A DNA stretch of 14,222 nucleotides, taken from contig JBOHQK010000223.1 of NCBI GenBank assembly GCA_050732195.1, positions 1 to 14,222 on the forward strand, read 5' to 3'. A model generated the notes under the pieces. That model was not told the DNA's origin. It ran no database searches and saw only the letters and a program-made list of their open reading frames with translations. Each line of letters opens with the position of its first letter. Within the stretch, counting starts at the first letter, position 1. The position numbers and the translations under genes are program-made. The DNA comes from JACPAU01 sp050732195 (GTDB taxonomy: Bacteria; Methylomirabilota; Methylomirabilia; Methylomirabilales; JACPAU01). Positions 6,914 through 13,926 of this stretch are shown here, one piece after another.

Positions 6914-7827
6914 GTCGGGCCGCCCGCGGCACACTCATGGTGGTGGCCGCCGCCGTCTGCTGGGGAGCCTTCAGCACGGTGGCCAAGGTCCTCTTCCTGG
7001 AGGGGGCCGTCACCCCGCGCGCCCTCGCCGGGATCCGGGCCGCCCTGGCCGTCTCCCTCCTCGTTCCCGCGCTGCTCCTCTGGGACCCCACCCTCCTCAA
7101 GGTCCGGTTCGCTGACCTTCCCCTCCTGGCCTTCCTGGGCGTCGCCGGGATGGCCATGAACAACTTCTTCTATCTGACCACCATCAGCCTCACCGCCGTC
7201 GCCACCGCCGTCCTGCTCCAGTACATGAGTCCGATCCTGGTGGCCTGTTACGCGGTGGTCGTGGAGCGGCGACCGCTCACGGGCCGCCTGCTGTTCGGGC
7301 TCGCGGCTGCGGTGACCGGCTGCGCCCTGGTGGTCCGGGGCTACGACCTGGTCGCCCTCCGGCTGAGTGTCGCCGGGCTGGCCACGGGCCTGGCCTCCGC
7401 GTGTTTCTTCGCCCTCTATACCGTCGCCGGCCAGCGGGCGCTGCGGCGGGTGGATTCCTGGACCGTCGTGACCTATGCGTTCGGCTTCGCCGCCCTCTTC
7501 TGGTTCCTCCTGACCCCCCCGTGGGTCTTGCTGGGCGGACACCCGCCGCGCGTGTGGGGACTCCTCCTGCTCTTCGTGATCCTGGGGACCGTGGTCCCGT
7601 TCGGCCTCTTTGTCCGGGCCCTCACCCACGTGTCGGCGGTCACCGCCCAGATCATGAGCACCCTGGAGCCGGTCGTGGCCGCCGGGGCCGCGTTCCTGGT
7701 CCTGGGGGAGCGTCTGGAGGCTCTCCAGCTTTTCGGGGGCGGCCTCGTCCTCGTGGCCGTTCTCCTGGCTCAGGGGGTGGCTGGTGGCACGGCCCCTGCA
7801 CCAGGAGCCGCGCAGACCTCCCGGTAG
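6910..7827 (+). CDS. EamA/DMT-family permease
   Basis: The 305-residue integral membrane protein has the two-fold EamA repeat of the drug/metabolite transporter superfamily, about ten hydrophobic helices. The first repeat spans about 8-143 and ends with QYMSPILVACYAVVVERRP; the second spans about 153-290 with STLEPVVAAGAAFLVLGERL, where the P-V-x-A and G-E pattern is typical. Such proteins export or import amino acids and other small metabolites; the substrate is not predictable here. The GTG start at 6910 overlaps the TGA of the preceding gene (GTGA) and has only a weak AAGG upstream, so translation is probably coupled to the selenoprotein frame. A later start is possible (ATG at 6937) but would trim the first helix. 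Confidence 0.9.
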   Translation: MSRAARGTLMVVAAAVCWGAFSTVAKVLFLEGAVTPRALAGIRAALAVSLLVPALLLWDPTLLKVRFADLPLLAFLGVAGMAMNNFFYLTTISLTAVATAVLLQYMSPILVACYAVVVERRPLTGRLLFGLAAAVTGCALVVRGYDLVALRLSVAGLATGLASACFFALYTVAGQRALRRVDSWTVVTYAFGFAALFWFLLTPPWVLLGGHPPRVWGLLLLFVILGTVVPFGLFVRALTHVSAVTAQIMSTLEPVVAAGAAFLVLGERLEALQLFGGGLVLVAVLLAQGVAGGTAPAPGAAQTSR

Positions 7828-7874
7828 CGGGGCACCGGCCTCGCGCCGGGGGCCGGCGGCAAGGACGCTGGCCC

Positions 7875-7903
7875 TTGGCTTCGCTGCGGGGATGGGGTAT
7901 AAG
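7875..7903 (+). promoter_or_regulatory. Sigma70-like promoter for uppS
   Basis: TTGGCT (7875-7880) and TATAAG (7898-7903) are 17 nt apart, 4/6 and 5/6 matches to consensus. Transcription would start near 7910, giving a leader of about 34 nt. It marks the start of a new unit after the permease gene. Confidence 0.6.
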
Positions 7904-7943
7904 GTCGGCAGGCTCGCCCGAGGTGGGCGGAGGGCGCACGGCG

Positions 7944-8723
7944 ATGCTGGGACTCGGCCTCCTGTACCGGCTCTACGAGAGGCGCCTCCTCCGGGAGGTG
8001 CGGGGCGGGACCATGCCCCGGCACATCGGCCTCATCCTGGACGGCAACCGCCGCTACGCCCGGGGACTCGGCCTGACCGACCCCCTGGAGGGGCACCGGC
8101 GAGGCGCAGACCGTCTGGAGCAGGTCCTGGACTGGCTGGAGGAGCTGGAGATTCGGATCATCACCATCTACGTCCTCTCCACCGAGAACCTCTCCCGCCC
8201 CCCCGAGGAGCTCCACCGCCTCCTGAGCCTGATCGAGACCAAGATGCGGTCCGTCGCCACGGACACCAAGATCCACGGCAAGGGGGTGCGGGTGCGGGCG
8301 GTCGGCCAGCTCGGCCTCCTGCCCGCCTCCGTTCAGGAGGCCATCCGGGCTGCGGAGGAGGCCACCGCCGGCTACGGGAACTTCTTCCTGAACATCGCCG
8401 TCGGGTATGGGGGCCGGCAGGAGATCGCCGATGCCGTCCAGGCTCTCCTCCTTGAGCGGTCCCGTGAAGGGAAGGGGCTTCCGGAGGCCATCGCCGAGGT
8501 CACCCCCGAAGCGATCGGGAAGTACCTCTACACCTACGACCTGCCCGACCCCGACCTCATCATCCGGACGAGCGGCGAGTTCCGCCTGTCCGGCTTTCTC
8601 CTCTGGCAGTCGGCCTACAGCGAGTTCTACTTCTGCGACGCCTACTGGCCCGCCTTCCGGAAGATTGACCTGCTCCGGGCGGTCAGGGCCTACCAGCAGC
8701 GCAAGCGCCGCTTCGGCACGTAG
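7944..8723 (+). CDS. uppS: Isoprenyl (cis-prenyl) diphosphate synthase, UppS family
   Basis: A cis-prenyltransferase of 259 residues that condenses isopentenyl diphosphate onto an allylic primer to make polyprenyl diphosphate, normally the undecaprenyl carrier for cell-wall synthesis. Motifs are LDGNRRYARGLG (32-43, catalytic Asp33), IYVLSTENLSR (75-85), FFLNIAVGYGGRQEI (147-161) and the C-terminal RTSGEFRLSGFLLWQ (208-222) with Glu227. DGNRRYA, STENLSR and SGEFRLSGFLLWQSAYSE look more like the short-chain Z-farnesyl diphosphate synthase branch (Rv1086 type) than E. coli UppS (DGNGRWA, SSENWNR), so product length is uncertain. The ATG at 7944 has GGAGG about 10 nt upstream; the open frame extends further upstream but that part reads as a shadow of the permease gene. 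Confidence 0.93.
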   Translation: MLGLGLLYRLYERRLLREVRGGTMPRHIGLILDGNRRYARGLGLTDPLEGHRRGADRLEQVLDWLEELEIRIITIYVLSTENLSRPPEELHRLLSLIETKMRSVATDTKIHGKGVRVRAVGQLGLLPASVQEAIRAAEEATAGYGNFFLNIAVGYGGRQEIADAVQALLLERSREGKGLPEAIAEVTPEAIGKYLYTYDLPDPDLIIRTSGEFRLSGFLLWQSAYSEFYFCDAYWPAFRKIDLLRAVRAYQQRKRRFGT

Positions 8724-8763
8724 CCGTGGCCATCCGCCTCGGCCCCTAACCCCCCCTCCCCCC

Positions 8764-10485
8764 ATGAACAAGAAGCAGGTGGCGGCTGTCCTGGAGGAGA
8801 TCGCGGCCCTCCTGGAGCTGCAGGGGGAGAACCCGTTCAAGTCCCGGGCCTACCTCGCGGCCGCCCGGGCCATCGAGGCCGCGGAGCAGGAGCCGCCCGA
8901 CCTGGTGGAGACGGGGGCCCTCAAGAACCTGAAAGGAATCGGGGAGGCGCTGGCGGAGAAGATCACCGAACTGGTCCGGACCGGCCGGATGCGCTACCAC
9001 GAGGAGCAGAGGGCCAAGTTTCCCCCGGGCCTCCTGGACCTGCTCCAGGTCCCCGGCCTCGGTCCCAAGAAGGTGAAGGCGGTCTACGACCGGCTCGGCG
9101 TGAGTACCCTGGCGGACCTGGAGGCGGCCTGTCGGGCGGGAAAGGTCGCGCACCTGGAGGGATTCGGCGCGAAGACCCAGGAGAATATCCTCAAGGGGAT
9201 CGAGCGGCTGCGGAGTCACGCCGGCCGCTTTCTTCTCAGCGAGGCCCTCCCCCTCGCCCTGGACCTTCGGGCCGCGTTGGCCTCCCACCCCGCCGCGCGG
9301 CGGGTCGAGGTGGCCGGGAGTCTCCGGCGCCGCCGGGAGACTGTCAACGACATTGATCTCATCGCCTCCGCCACGGACCCGGCGGCCCTCATGCGGGGCT
9401 TCACCACCCATCCGCTGGTGTCGGCGGTCCTCGCGCACGGCCCCACCAAGGCCAGCGTCCGCCTGAAGACGAGCATCCAGGCCGACCTCCGCGTCGTCGC
9501 CGAGGCCGAGTTCCCCTTCGCCCTGCACCACTTCACCGGCAGCATGGAGCACAACGTGGCCATGCGCAACCGGGCCATCGCCCGGGGGCTCAAGATGAAC
9601 GAGTACGGTCTCTTCGAGGGGGAGACCCCCCTCCCCTGCCGGGACGAGGCGGCCCTCTTCGAGCGGCTGAGCCTCGCCTACATCCCGCCCGAGTTGCGGG
9701 AGGACCTGGGGGAGATTGAGGCGGCGGAGCGGGGGGCTCTCCCGGCCCTGGTGGAGGAGGGGGATCTCACGGGAACGTTCCACTGCCACACCACCTGGAG
9801 TGACGGCTTGAACAGCCTGGAGGAGATGGCCGCGGCGGCGCGGCAGATGGGCTACGCGTACCTGGGGATCGCCGACCACAGCGAGGCGGCGAAATACGCC
9901 GGAGGGCTCACCCGGCAGCAGGTCGCGGAGCAGCACGCCGCCATCGAGCGCCTCAACGGGACGTTCCGGGACTTCCGGCTCCTCAAGGGGATCGAGGCGG
10001 ACATCCTGGCCGACGGCGCCCCGGACTACGACGGGGAAACGCTTCGCCGCTTCGACTACGTGGTGGCCTCCGTCCACTCCCGCTTCACGATGGATGCCTC
10101 CACCATGACCGCGCGCCTCCTGAAGGCGCTGAGCCACCCCAAGGTGACGATGCTGGGGCACGTGTCGGGACGCCTGCTCTTGCAGCGGGAGCCGTACCCC
10201 TTTGACCTGGAGGAGGTCCTACAGGCGGCTGCGCGGCACCAGGTGGTGGTGGAGATCAACGCCAACCCGCGCCGCCTGGACCTGGACTGGCGCCACCTGC
10301 GCCGGGCCCGGGAGCTGGGGGTGCTCCTGGCCATCAACCCCGATGCCCACTCGACCGAGGGGCTGCGCGATATCGCCTACGGGGTCGGGGTGGCCCGGAA
10401 GGGCTGGTGCACCAAATCCGACATCCTGAACGCGCGGCCCCTCCCCGAGGTCCTGGCCTTCCTCGCCCGCCGGAAGGCGGCCTGA
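8764..10485 (+). CDS. polX: DNA polymerase/3'-5' exonuclease of the X family
   Basis: PolX fills short gaps and trims 3' ends in DNA repair. The 573 residues match the standard bacterial length. The N-terminal part has helix-hairpin-helix motifs (LKGIGEALAEKI 56-67, VPGLGPKK 96-103, LEGFGAKT 131-138). The polymerase core has GSLRRRRETVNDIDLI with Gly185-Ser186 and metal ligands Asp196 and Asp198, then Asp241. The C-terminal PHP nuclease has FHCHTTWSDG (His340, His342, Asp347), ADHSEA (Asp371, His372), GIEADI (Glu411), SVHSR (His438) and NPDAHS (Asp527, His529). All metal-binding motifs seem present. The ATG at 8764 has no Shine-Dalgarno sequence; the leader is C/T-rich. It starts 40 nt after uppS and is 1 nt from the next gene. 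Confidence 0.96.
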   Translation: MNKKQVAAVLEEIAALLELQGENPFKSRAYLAAARAIEAAEQEPPDLVETGALKNLKGIGEALAEKITELVRTGRMRYHEEQRAKFPPGLLDLLQVPGLGPKKVKAVYDRLGVSTLADLEAACRAGKVAHLEGFGAKTQENILKGIERLRSHAGRFLLSEALPLALDLRAALASHPAARRVEVAGSLRRRRETVNDIDLIASATDPAALMRGFTTHPLVSAVLAHGPTKASVRLKTSIQADLRVVAEAEFPFALHHFTGSMEHNVAMRNRAIARGLKMNEYGLFEGETPLPCRDEAALFERLSLAYIPPELREDLGEIEAAERGALPALVEEGDLTGTFHCHTTWSDGLNSLEEMAAAARQMGYAYLGIADHSEAAKYAGGLTRQQVAEQHAAIERLNGTFRDFRLLKGIEADILADGAPDYDGETLRRFDYVVASVHSRFTMDASTMTARLLKALSHPKVTMLGHVSGRLLLQREPYPFDLEEVLQAAARHQVVVEINANPRRLDLDWRHLRRARELGVLLAINPDAHSTEGLRDIAYGVGVARKGWCTKSDILNARPLPEVLAFLARRKAA

Positions 10486-10486
10486 G

Positions 10487-10957
10487 GTGCCGGTGCGCGT
10501 GGCCTCCCTGCTCCTGCTGGCCGCCCTGACCGCCTGGGTCCTCTGGCGCATCCTGTGGGCAGGCCTCCCCGCCCTGCCGCTCTCGGCTCCCCTCGCGGCG
10601 CAGCCCATCGCCCGGGCCGCGGCCGCGGCCCTCATGGCGGCCGTCATGGCCGCGGGGTGGGTGGTGGCCCTCCGGGCGGCGATCGGGCAACGGGCTCGCT
10701 TCCTGGCAGACCGTGCCGCGGCGGCCGAGGTCGGGCTGGACCCGGAGCGGGTTCGGGCCGCGGCCGGCGGCCGGCAGGTGAACTGCCCGGCCTGCGGCAA
10801 GCCTGTGGCGGTCCTGAAGGCGGACCGCTGCGCCTACTGCGGCACGGCCTTCAGTGCTGAAGCCCGCCAGGCGATGGCGGCCGCGCGCGAGGCGATTCTC
10901 AGGGACCTGGCTGCCGGAGAGGATGGGGGTAGAGGGCAGGGCGGGTCTGTGATATAG
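10487..10957 (+). CDS. Small membrane protein with C-terminal zinc ribbon
   Basis: I do not recognise the family. The 156-residue product has two hydrophobic, Ala/Leu-rich segments (about 4-24 and 43-66) predicted to span the membrane, a charged linker, and a four-cysteine zinc ribbon (Cys100, Cys103, Cys115, Cys118; CPACG and CAYCG) followed by an Ala/Arg-rich helix and a Gly-rich tail. By the positive-inside rule the ribbon is probably cytoplasmic. The GTG start lies 1 nt after the polX stop, so translation is likely coupled. The final codons overlap the -10 box of the next promoter. Coding is supported by the intact ribbon spacing and the tight gene packing. Confidence 0.72.
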   Translation: MPVRVASLLLLAALTAWVLWRILWAGLPALPLSAPLAAQPIARAAAAALMAAVMAAGWVVALRAAIGQRARFLADRAAAAEVGLDPERVRAAAGGRQVNCPACGKPVAVLKADRCAYCGTAFSAEARQAMAAAREAILRDLAAGEDGGRGQGGSVI

Positions 10958-10958
10958 T
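10930..10958 (+). promoter_or_regulatory. Extended -10 promoter for the OmpA-type lipoprotein
   Basis: TATAGT (10953-10958), a 5/6 match, is preceded directly by TGA, giving an extended TGn -10 element. A poor -35 (TAGAGG, 10930-10935) lies 17 nt upstream, as expected for extended -10 promoters. The -10 box includes the TAG stop of the upstream gene. The start would be near 10965. Confidence 0.5.
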
Positions 10959-10969
10959 TCTCACACCCC

Positions 10970-11007
10970 GGCCAGCGCGATTCGGTGTGGGGATGAGTCG
11001 GCTGGCC
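10970..11007 (+). promoter_or_regulatory. Large hairpin in the 5' leader of the OmpA-type lipoprotein
   Basis: GGCCAGC (10970-10976) pairs with GCTGGCC (11001-11007), and after one bulged G, CGATTC (10978-10983) pairs with GAGTCG (10995-11000, one G-T pair). The result is 13 bp closing an 11-nt loop. If transcription starts near 10965 it forms almost the 5' end of the mRNA, and leaves the Shine-Dalgarno sequence (11031) free. The loop GGTGTG could alternatively pair with CACACC at 10962-10967. There is no T tract, so a terminator is less likely. Confidence 0.5.
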
Positions 11008-11030
11008 GCTGTTATCTCATCTGGGCGAAA

Positions 11031-11036
11031 AGGAGG
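11031..11036 (+). promoter_or_regulatory. Strong Shine-Dalgarno site for the OmpA-type lipoprotein
   Basis: A full AGGAGG lies 6 nt before the ATG at 11043, the best ribosome-binding site in the window, consistent with a highly expressed envelope protein. Confidence 0.8.
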
Positions 11037-11042
11037 TCTGGC

Positions 11043-11888
11043 ATGTTGATCCGTTCATCCATCCGAGCGCTGGTGCTGCTCCTCGGGGTAGGGGTTCTGG
11101 TGGCCGGCTGCGTGGCCAGGTCCACCTTCGAGGCCAAGGAGCAGGAGGCGGCGCGGACCATGAGCGAGCTGGAGGCGGCGCGCGCCGCCGGCCGCAGCCT
11201 GGCTGCGGAGCTGGAGACAGTGAAGACGGCGCGGGCGGCCCTGGAGCGGGAGCGGGCCGGCCTGCAGCGGGACCTGGAAACGACCCGCGTGATGATCCAG
11301 GCCGCGAACAAACGCGTCGGCGAACTGGAGCAGACCATCTCGAACTATGAGGCGGAGATCGGCCGCCTGCAGAAGGTGACGGCAGAGAAGGAGCAGGAGA
11401 TCGCCCGCCTGCGGAGCACCTACGACAGCCTGGTCCGAGACCTGAAGAAAGAGATCGAGGCGGGGGAAATCAAGGTCACCCAGTTCAGGGACCTGCTGAC
11501 GGTGAACCTGGTGGAGAAGATTCTTTTCGACTCGGGGCGGGCCGAGATCAAGCCCCGGGGGCTGGAGATCCTGCAGCGGGTCGGGGACATCCTGAAGGGG
11601 GTCCCGGACAAGGTGGTCCGGATCGAGGGGCACACCGACAACGTGCCCATCGGGGCCGCCCTGCGGGCCCGCTTCCCGACCAACTGGGAACTCTCCACCG
11701 CGCGGGCCACGGTGGTGGCCCGGTTCCTCCAGGATAAGGTAGGGCTCGACCCGACCCGCCTCTCGGCGACGGGCTACGGCGAGTACCGGTCGGTGGCCCC
11801 CAACGACAGCGAGGAGGGGCGGGCCCAGAACCGGCGCATCGAGATCATCCTGGCCCCGCTTCCGCCTGCGACTGCGGCCGGCGGCTGA
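11043..11888 (+). CDS. OmpA-domain lipoprotein with N-terminal coiled coil
   Basis: The 281-residue protein begins with a lipoprotein signal peptide and lipobox LVAGC (Cys23), followed by a long heptad-like Glu/Ala/Arg-rich coiled coil (about 28-145) and a C-terminal OmpA/MotB peptidoglycan-binding domain (about 152-270). The domain has ILFDSGRAEIKP (160-171), GHTDNVPIG (196-204, with Asp199), NWELSTARA (Arg221, expected to bind diaminopimelate together with Asp199), GYGEYRSVAPN and RAQNRRIEI. It probably tethers the outer membrane to peptidoglycan. The lipobox argues against MotB, and the coiled coil distinguishes it from short Pal proteins. It is transcribed alone, from its own promoter to a strong terminator. 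Confidence 0.93.
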   Translation: MLIRSSIRALVLLLGVGVLVAGCVARSTFEAKEQEAARTMSELEAARAAGRSLAAELETVKTARAALERERAGLQRDLETTRVMIQAANKRVGELEQTISNYEAEIGRLQKVTAEKEQEIARLRSTYDSLVRDLKKEIEAGEIKVTQFRDLLTVNLVEKILFDSGRAEIKPRGLEILQRVGDILKGVPDKVVRIEGHTDNVPIGAALRARFPTNWELSTARATVVARFLQDKVGLDPTRLSATGYGEYRSVAPNDSEEGRAQNRRIEIILAPLPPATAAGG

Positions 11889-11905
11889 GCCGGCCCCCTA
11901 CGTTC

Positions 11906-11949
11906 GGGCCCGCCGCGCCCCCACCGCGGCGGGCCCTCCTTTCTCCTCT
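11906..11949 (+). terminator. Intrinsic terminator after the OmpA-type lipoprotein
   Basis: A perfect 12-bp GC stem (GGGCCCGCCGCG at 11906-11917 with CGCGGCGGGCCC at 11925-11936) closes a 7-nt loop and is followed by the T/C-rich TCCTTTCTCCTCT (11937-11949). It starts 17 nt after the lipoprotein stop. It abuts the ATG of the next gene at 11950. Confidence 0.85.
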
Positions 11950-12390
11950 ATGGATCACCCGGACCTGAACGAACAGTTCCAGCGGCGCATCAAGGGGACC
12001 TTCACCGAGGTCCTGGGGATGCGTCTCCTGGAGGTTGGCCAGGGCTTCGTCCGGGGCGAGCTGCCGGTCCGGGATATCCTCAAGCAGCCCTACGGGCTCC
12101 TGCACGGGGGCGCCATCGCCACCTTCGCCGACTCCCTGGTCGCCACCGGGACCGGCAGGTTCCTCGCCCCCGGGCAGACCATGACCACCATCGAGTTCAA
12201 GGTGAACTTCATGGTCCCGGTGAAGGACGGCACCGTGCGAGGGGAGGCGACGGCACTGCACCGGGGCCGCCGGACGATGGTCTGGGAGGTCCGGATTACC
12301 GACGACGACGACCGGCTGGTCGCCCTCATGAGTACGGCCGTCATGATCCTGGACCCGCAGGAACCTCCGAGCGCTCCCCCGGCCTCCTAG
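11950..12390 (+). CDS. PaaI-type hotdog-fold thioesterase
   Basis: The 146-residue protein has the hotdog fold of small acyl-CoA thioesterases (PaaI/YdiI group). The hallmark is YGLLHGGAIATFADSLVATG: His52-Gly53-Gly54 at the start of the central helix and acidic Asp61 as the probable catalytic residue. TIEFKVNFMVPVKDGTVRGEA follows as the central strand pair. It would hydrolyse an acyl- or aryl-CoA; the substrate is unknown. The start at 11950 keeps the family's N-terminal helix (FTEVLGMRLLEVGQGFVRGEL), but no Shine-Dalgarno sequence precedes it. Its ATG lies 13 nt after the terminator stem, so expression depends on read-through or a start inside that structure. Confidence 0.9.
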   Translation: MDHPDLNEQFQRRIKGTFTEVLGMRLLEVGQGFVRGELPVRDILKQPYGLLHGGAIATFADSLVATGTGRFLAPGQTMTTIEFKVNFMVPVKDGTVRGEATALHRGRRTMVWEVRITDDDDRLVALMSTAVMILDPQEPPSAPPAS

Positions 12391-12450
12391 CCCCCCCCGT
12401 CGCATTCCCTCCCCGGTCAGTCTCGCCCGAGCCCTGCATGCCCCGCCGGC

Positions 12451-12470
12451 CCGGAGGTCACCTCCTCCGG
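12451..12470 (-). terminator. Hairpin between convergent thioesterase and transporter genes
   Basis: CCGGAGG (12451-12457) and CCTCCGG (12464-12470) form a 7-bp stem around a 6-nt loop, 4 nt past the transporter stop and 60 nt past the thioesterase stop. There is no clear T tract on either strand, so it is at best a weak or factor-assisted bidirectional terminator. Confidence 0.4.
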
Positions 12471-12474
12471 CCCC

Positions 12475-13857
12475 TCAGAACCACCAGCGCTGCTGCAGGA
12501 AGAGGAGCCCGGTCGCCAGGGCCAGCGTCGGGATGGCCACCAGGGCGCCGGGGCCGATCCATTCCCGGAAGCCGAGGTGGATCCCCTCCTCCCGCTCCAG
12601 AATGCCCAGGGCCACGATGTTGGCCGTGCTGCCGATGAGGGTCAGGTTCCCCAGGAGCGTGCCCCCGAACAGCAGCCCCCACCAGAGCGGGCCGCTGTCC
12701 GCGCCGGTCCGCCCCAGGTCCTGGACGATGGGGATGAAGGTGGCCACCGCCAGCACGTTGTCCATCACCGCGCTGAGCAGACCGGCACTCCAGGTCACCA
12801 TCAGGAGGAGCGCCGCGGGCCTCCCCCCGGTGGCATCGAGGAGCCCCTCCGCGATCCGGCCGGTGACCCCGACGAAGCGGAGGGTGCCGGCGGAGGCGAA
12901 GAGGAGGAGGAAGAAGGTGAGCGTCCACCAGTCCACGTGGCGCTCCACCAGGGCCCGGGCTTCCTCCCCCTCGAGGAGGAGGGCGATGGCCGCGGCGAAC
13001 AGGGCGACCCCCAGCAGGAGGGCGTTCTTGTCCAGCCCCAGAAGCTCCTCCAGTCGGTGATGGGCGATCAACCCGAGGATCGTGCCGCTGAAGAGCGCCC
13101 CGCCGACCACCAGGTCCCGGGGGGCGACCGGTTCCACGTCCACGGCGGCCCCGCCCGCCTTCGCCAGCCCGGCGTCGAGGCGCGCCAGGTCCCCGCGGAA
13201 GATCCAGAAGCAGAGGGGGATGGCCAGGGCGAGGGCGGCGGCCGCCACCGGGCTGGCGTACCGGAGGAAGTCTGGGAAGGTCAGGCCGGCCCGGAGCGCG
13301 ATCATCACGCCGATCGGGTTCCCCACCACCGTCGCGCTGGAGCCGATGTTGGTGGCAAAGACCACCATCATGAGGAAGGGGACCGGCCCGAGGGAGAACC
13401 GCCGCGTGAGCTGCAGGGTCACGGCCATCATGAAGAGGATGGAGGTTACCTCGTCCACCAGGGCGGCGGAGAGCGCCGCCAGGATCATCAGGACCGCCGT
13501 CACCCGATGCGCCCCGCCCCCCACCGCGCGGAGGATGGTCTCCGTCACCACCTCGTAGAACCGGCGCCGCTCCAGGAAGCCGATCACCACCATCATCCCC
13601 ACCAGGAAGAGGATGACGTCCAGACCGGCGAACTCGATCAGGTGCGGGATGTCCAGGACGCCCGCGGCGAGGAGGACGGCCACGCCCCCGAGGGCGAAGG
13701 CGAGGCGGAATTTCCAGAAGAGGAGGGTGCCGGCGATGAAGCCGCCGAAGATGCTGGTCGCCAGCACCTGCCGGGGCGTGAAGCCCGCGAAAAGGGTGAG
13801 GCCGGCAACGGCCGCCAGGCAACAAAGGTAGAGGGCGAGCCGCCTCACACCGGGCAC
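12475..13857 (-). CDS. ArsB/NhaD-type ion transporter (IT superfamily membrane protein)
   Basis: The 460-residue polytopic membrane protein belongs to the ion transporter superfamily that includes ArsB arsenite efflux, NhaD sodium/proton antiporters and SLC13/CitM carriers. It shows the internal duplication: VDEVTSILF (134-142) with FATNIGSSATVVGNPIG (167-183) in the first half, and VMDNVLAVATFIP (364-376) with GGTLLGNLTLIGSTANI (398-414) in the second. The N-(I/L)-G-S and paired acidic/Asn helix motifs favour an NhaD/ArsB-like cation or oxyanion role, but the substrate is not decided by sequence alone. The start is GTG 13857 with no good Shine-Dalgarno sequence; GTG 13848, behind an AGGTG, is an alternative three codons in. 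No arsR or other ars gene is nearby. Confidence 0.88.
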   Translation of the reverse strand: MPGVRRLALYLCCLAAVAGLTLFAGFTPRQVLATSIFGGFIAGTLLFWKFRLAFALGGVAVLLAAGVLDIPHLIEFAGLDVILFLVGMMVVIGFLERRRFYEVVTETILRAVGGGAHRVTAVLMILAALSAALVDEVTSILFMMAVTLQLTRRFSLGPVPFLMMVVFATNIGSSATVVGNPIGVMIALRAGLTFPDFLRYASPVAAAALALAIPLCFWIFRGDLARLDAGLAKAGGAAVDVEPVAPRDLVVGGALFSGTILGLIAHHRLEELLGLDKNALLLGVALFAAAIALLLEGEEARALVERHVDWWTLTFFLLLFASAGTLRFVGVTGRIAEGLLDATGGRPAALLLMVTWSAGLLSAVMDNVLAVATFIPIVQDLGRTGADSGPLWWGLLFGGTLLGNLTLIGSTANIVALGILEREEGIHLGFREWIGPGALVAIPTLALATGLLFLQQRWWF

Positions 13858-13926
13858 CTGTAGGCGTAGTGGATTTGCCGGGGGTTGATGAGGAAGCCCT
13901 CCAGCGTGGCGGAGCTGCAGGGAGGG

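Noticed and set aside
7835..7856. CCGGCC/GGCCGG inverted repeat after the permease gene as a terminator
   Set aside because: Only 6 bp with a GC-rich loop and no T tract; such repeats are frequent by chance at this GC content.
7401..7943. Long N-terminal extension of the isoprenyl diphosphate synthase frame
   Set aside because: The extension overlaps the EamA permease in another frame and is low-complexity Pro/Arg/Gly. The promoter at 7875-7903 and the GGAGG before ATG 7944 support the short form.
10949..10966. TGTGA...TCACA palindrome resembling a CRP site
   Set aside because: The half sites are 8 nt apart instead of the 6 nt of the CRP consensus, and the sequence is better explained as an extended -10 promoter element.
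13858..13926. A short minus-strand peptide frame (LEGFLINPRQIHYAYRCPV) between the NTF2-like gene and the transporter
   Set aside because: It looks protein-like but has no start codon or ribosome-binding site, and its upstream part overlaps the NTF2-like gene in another frame. It may be a remnant or chance; there is too little to support a gene.
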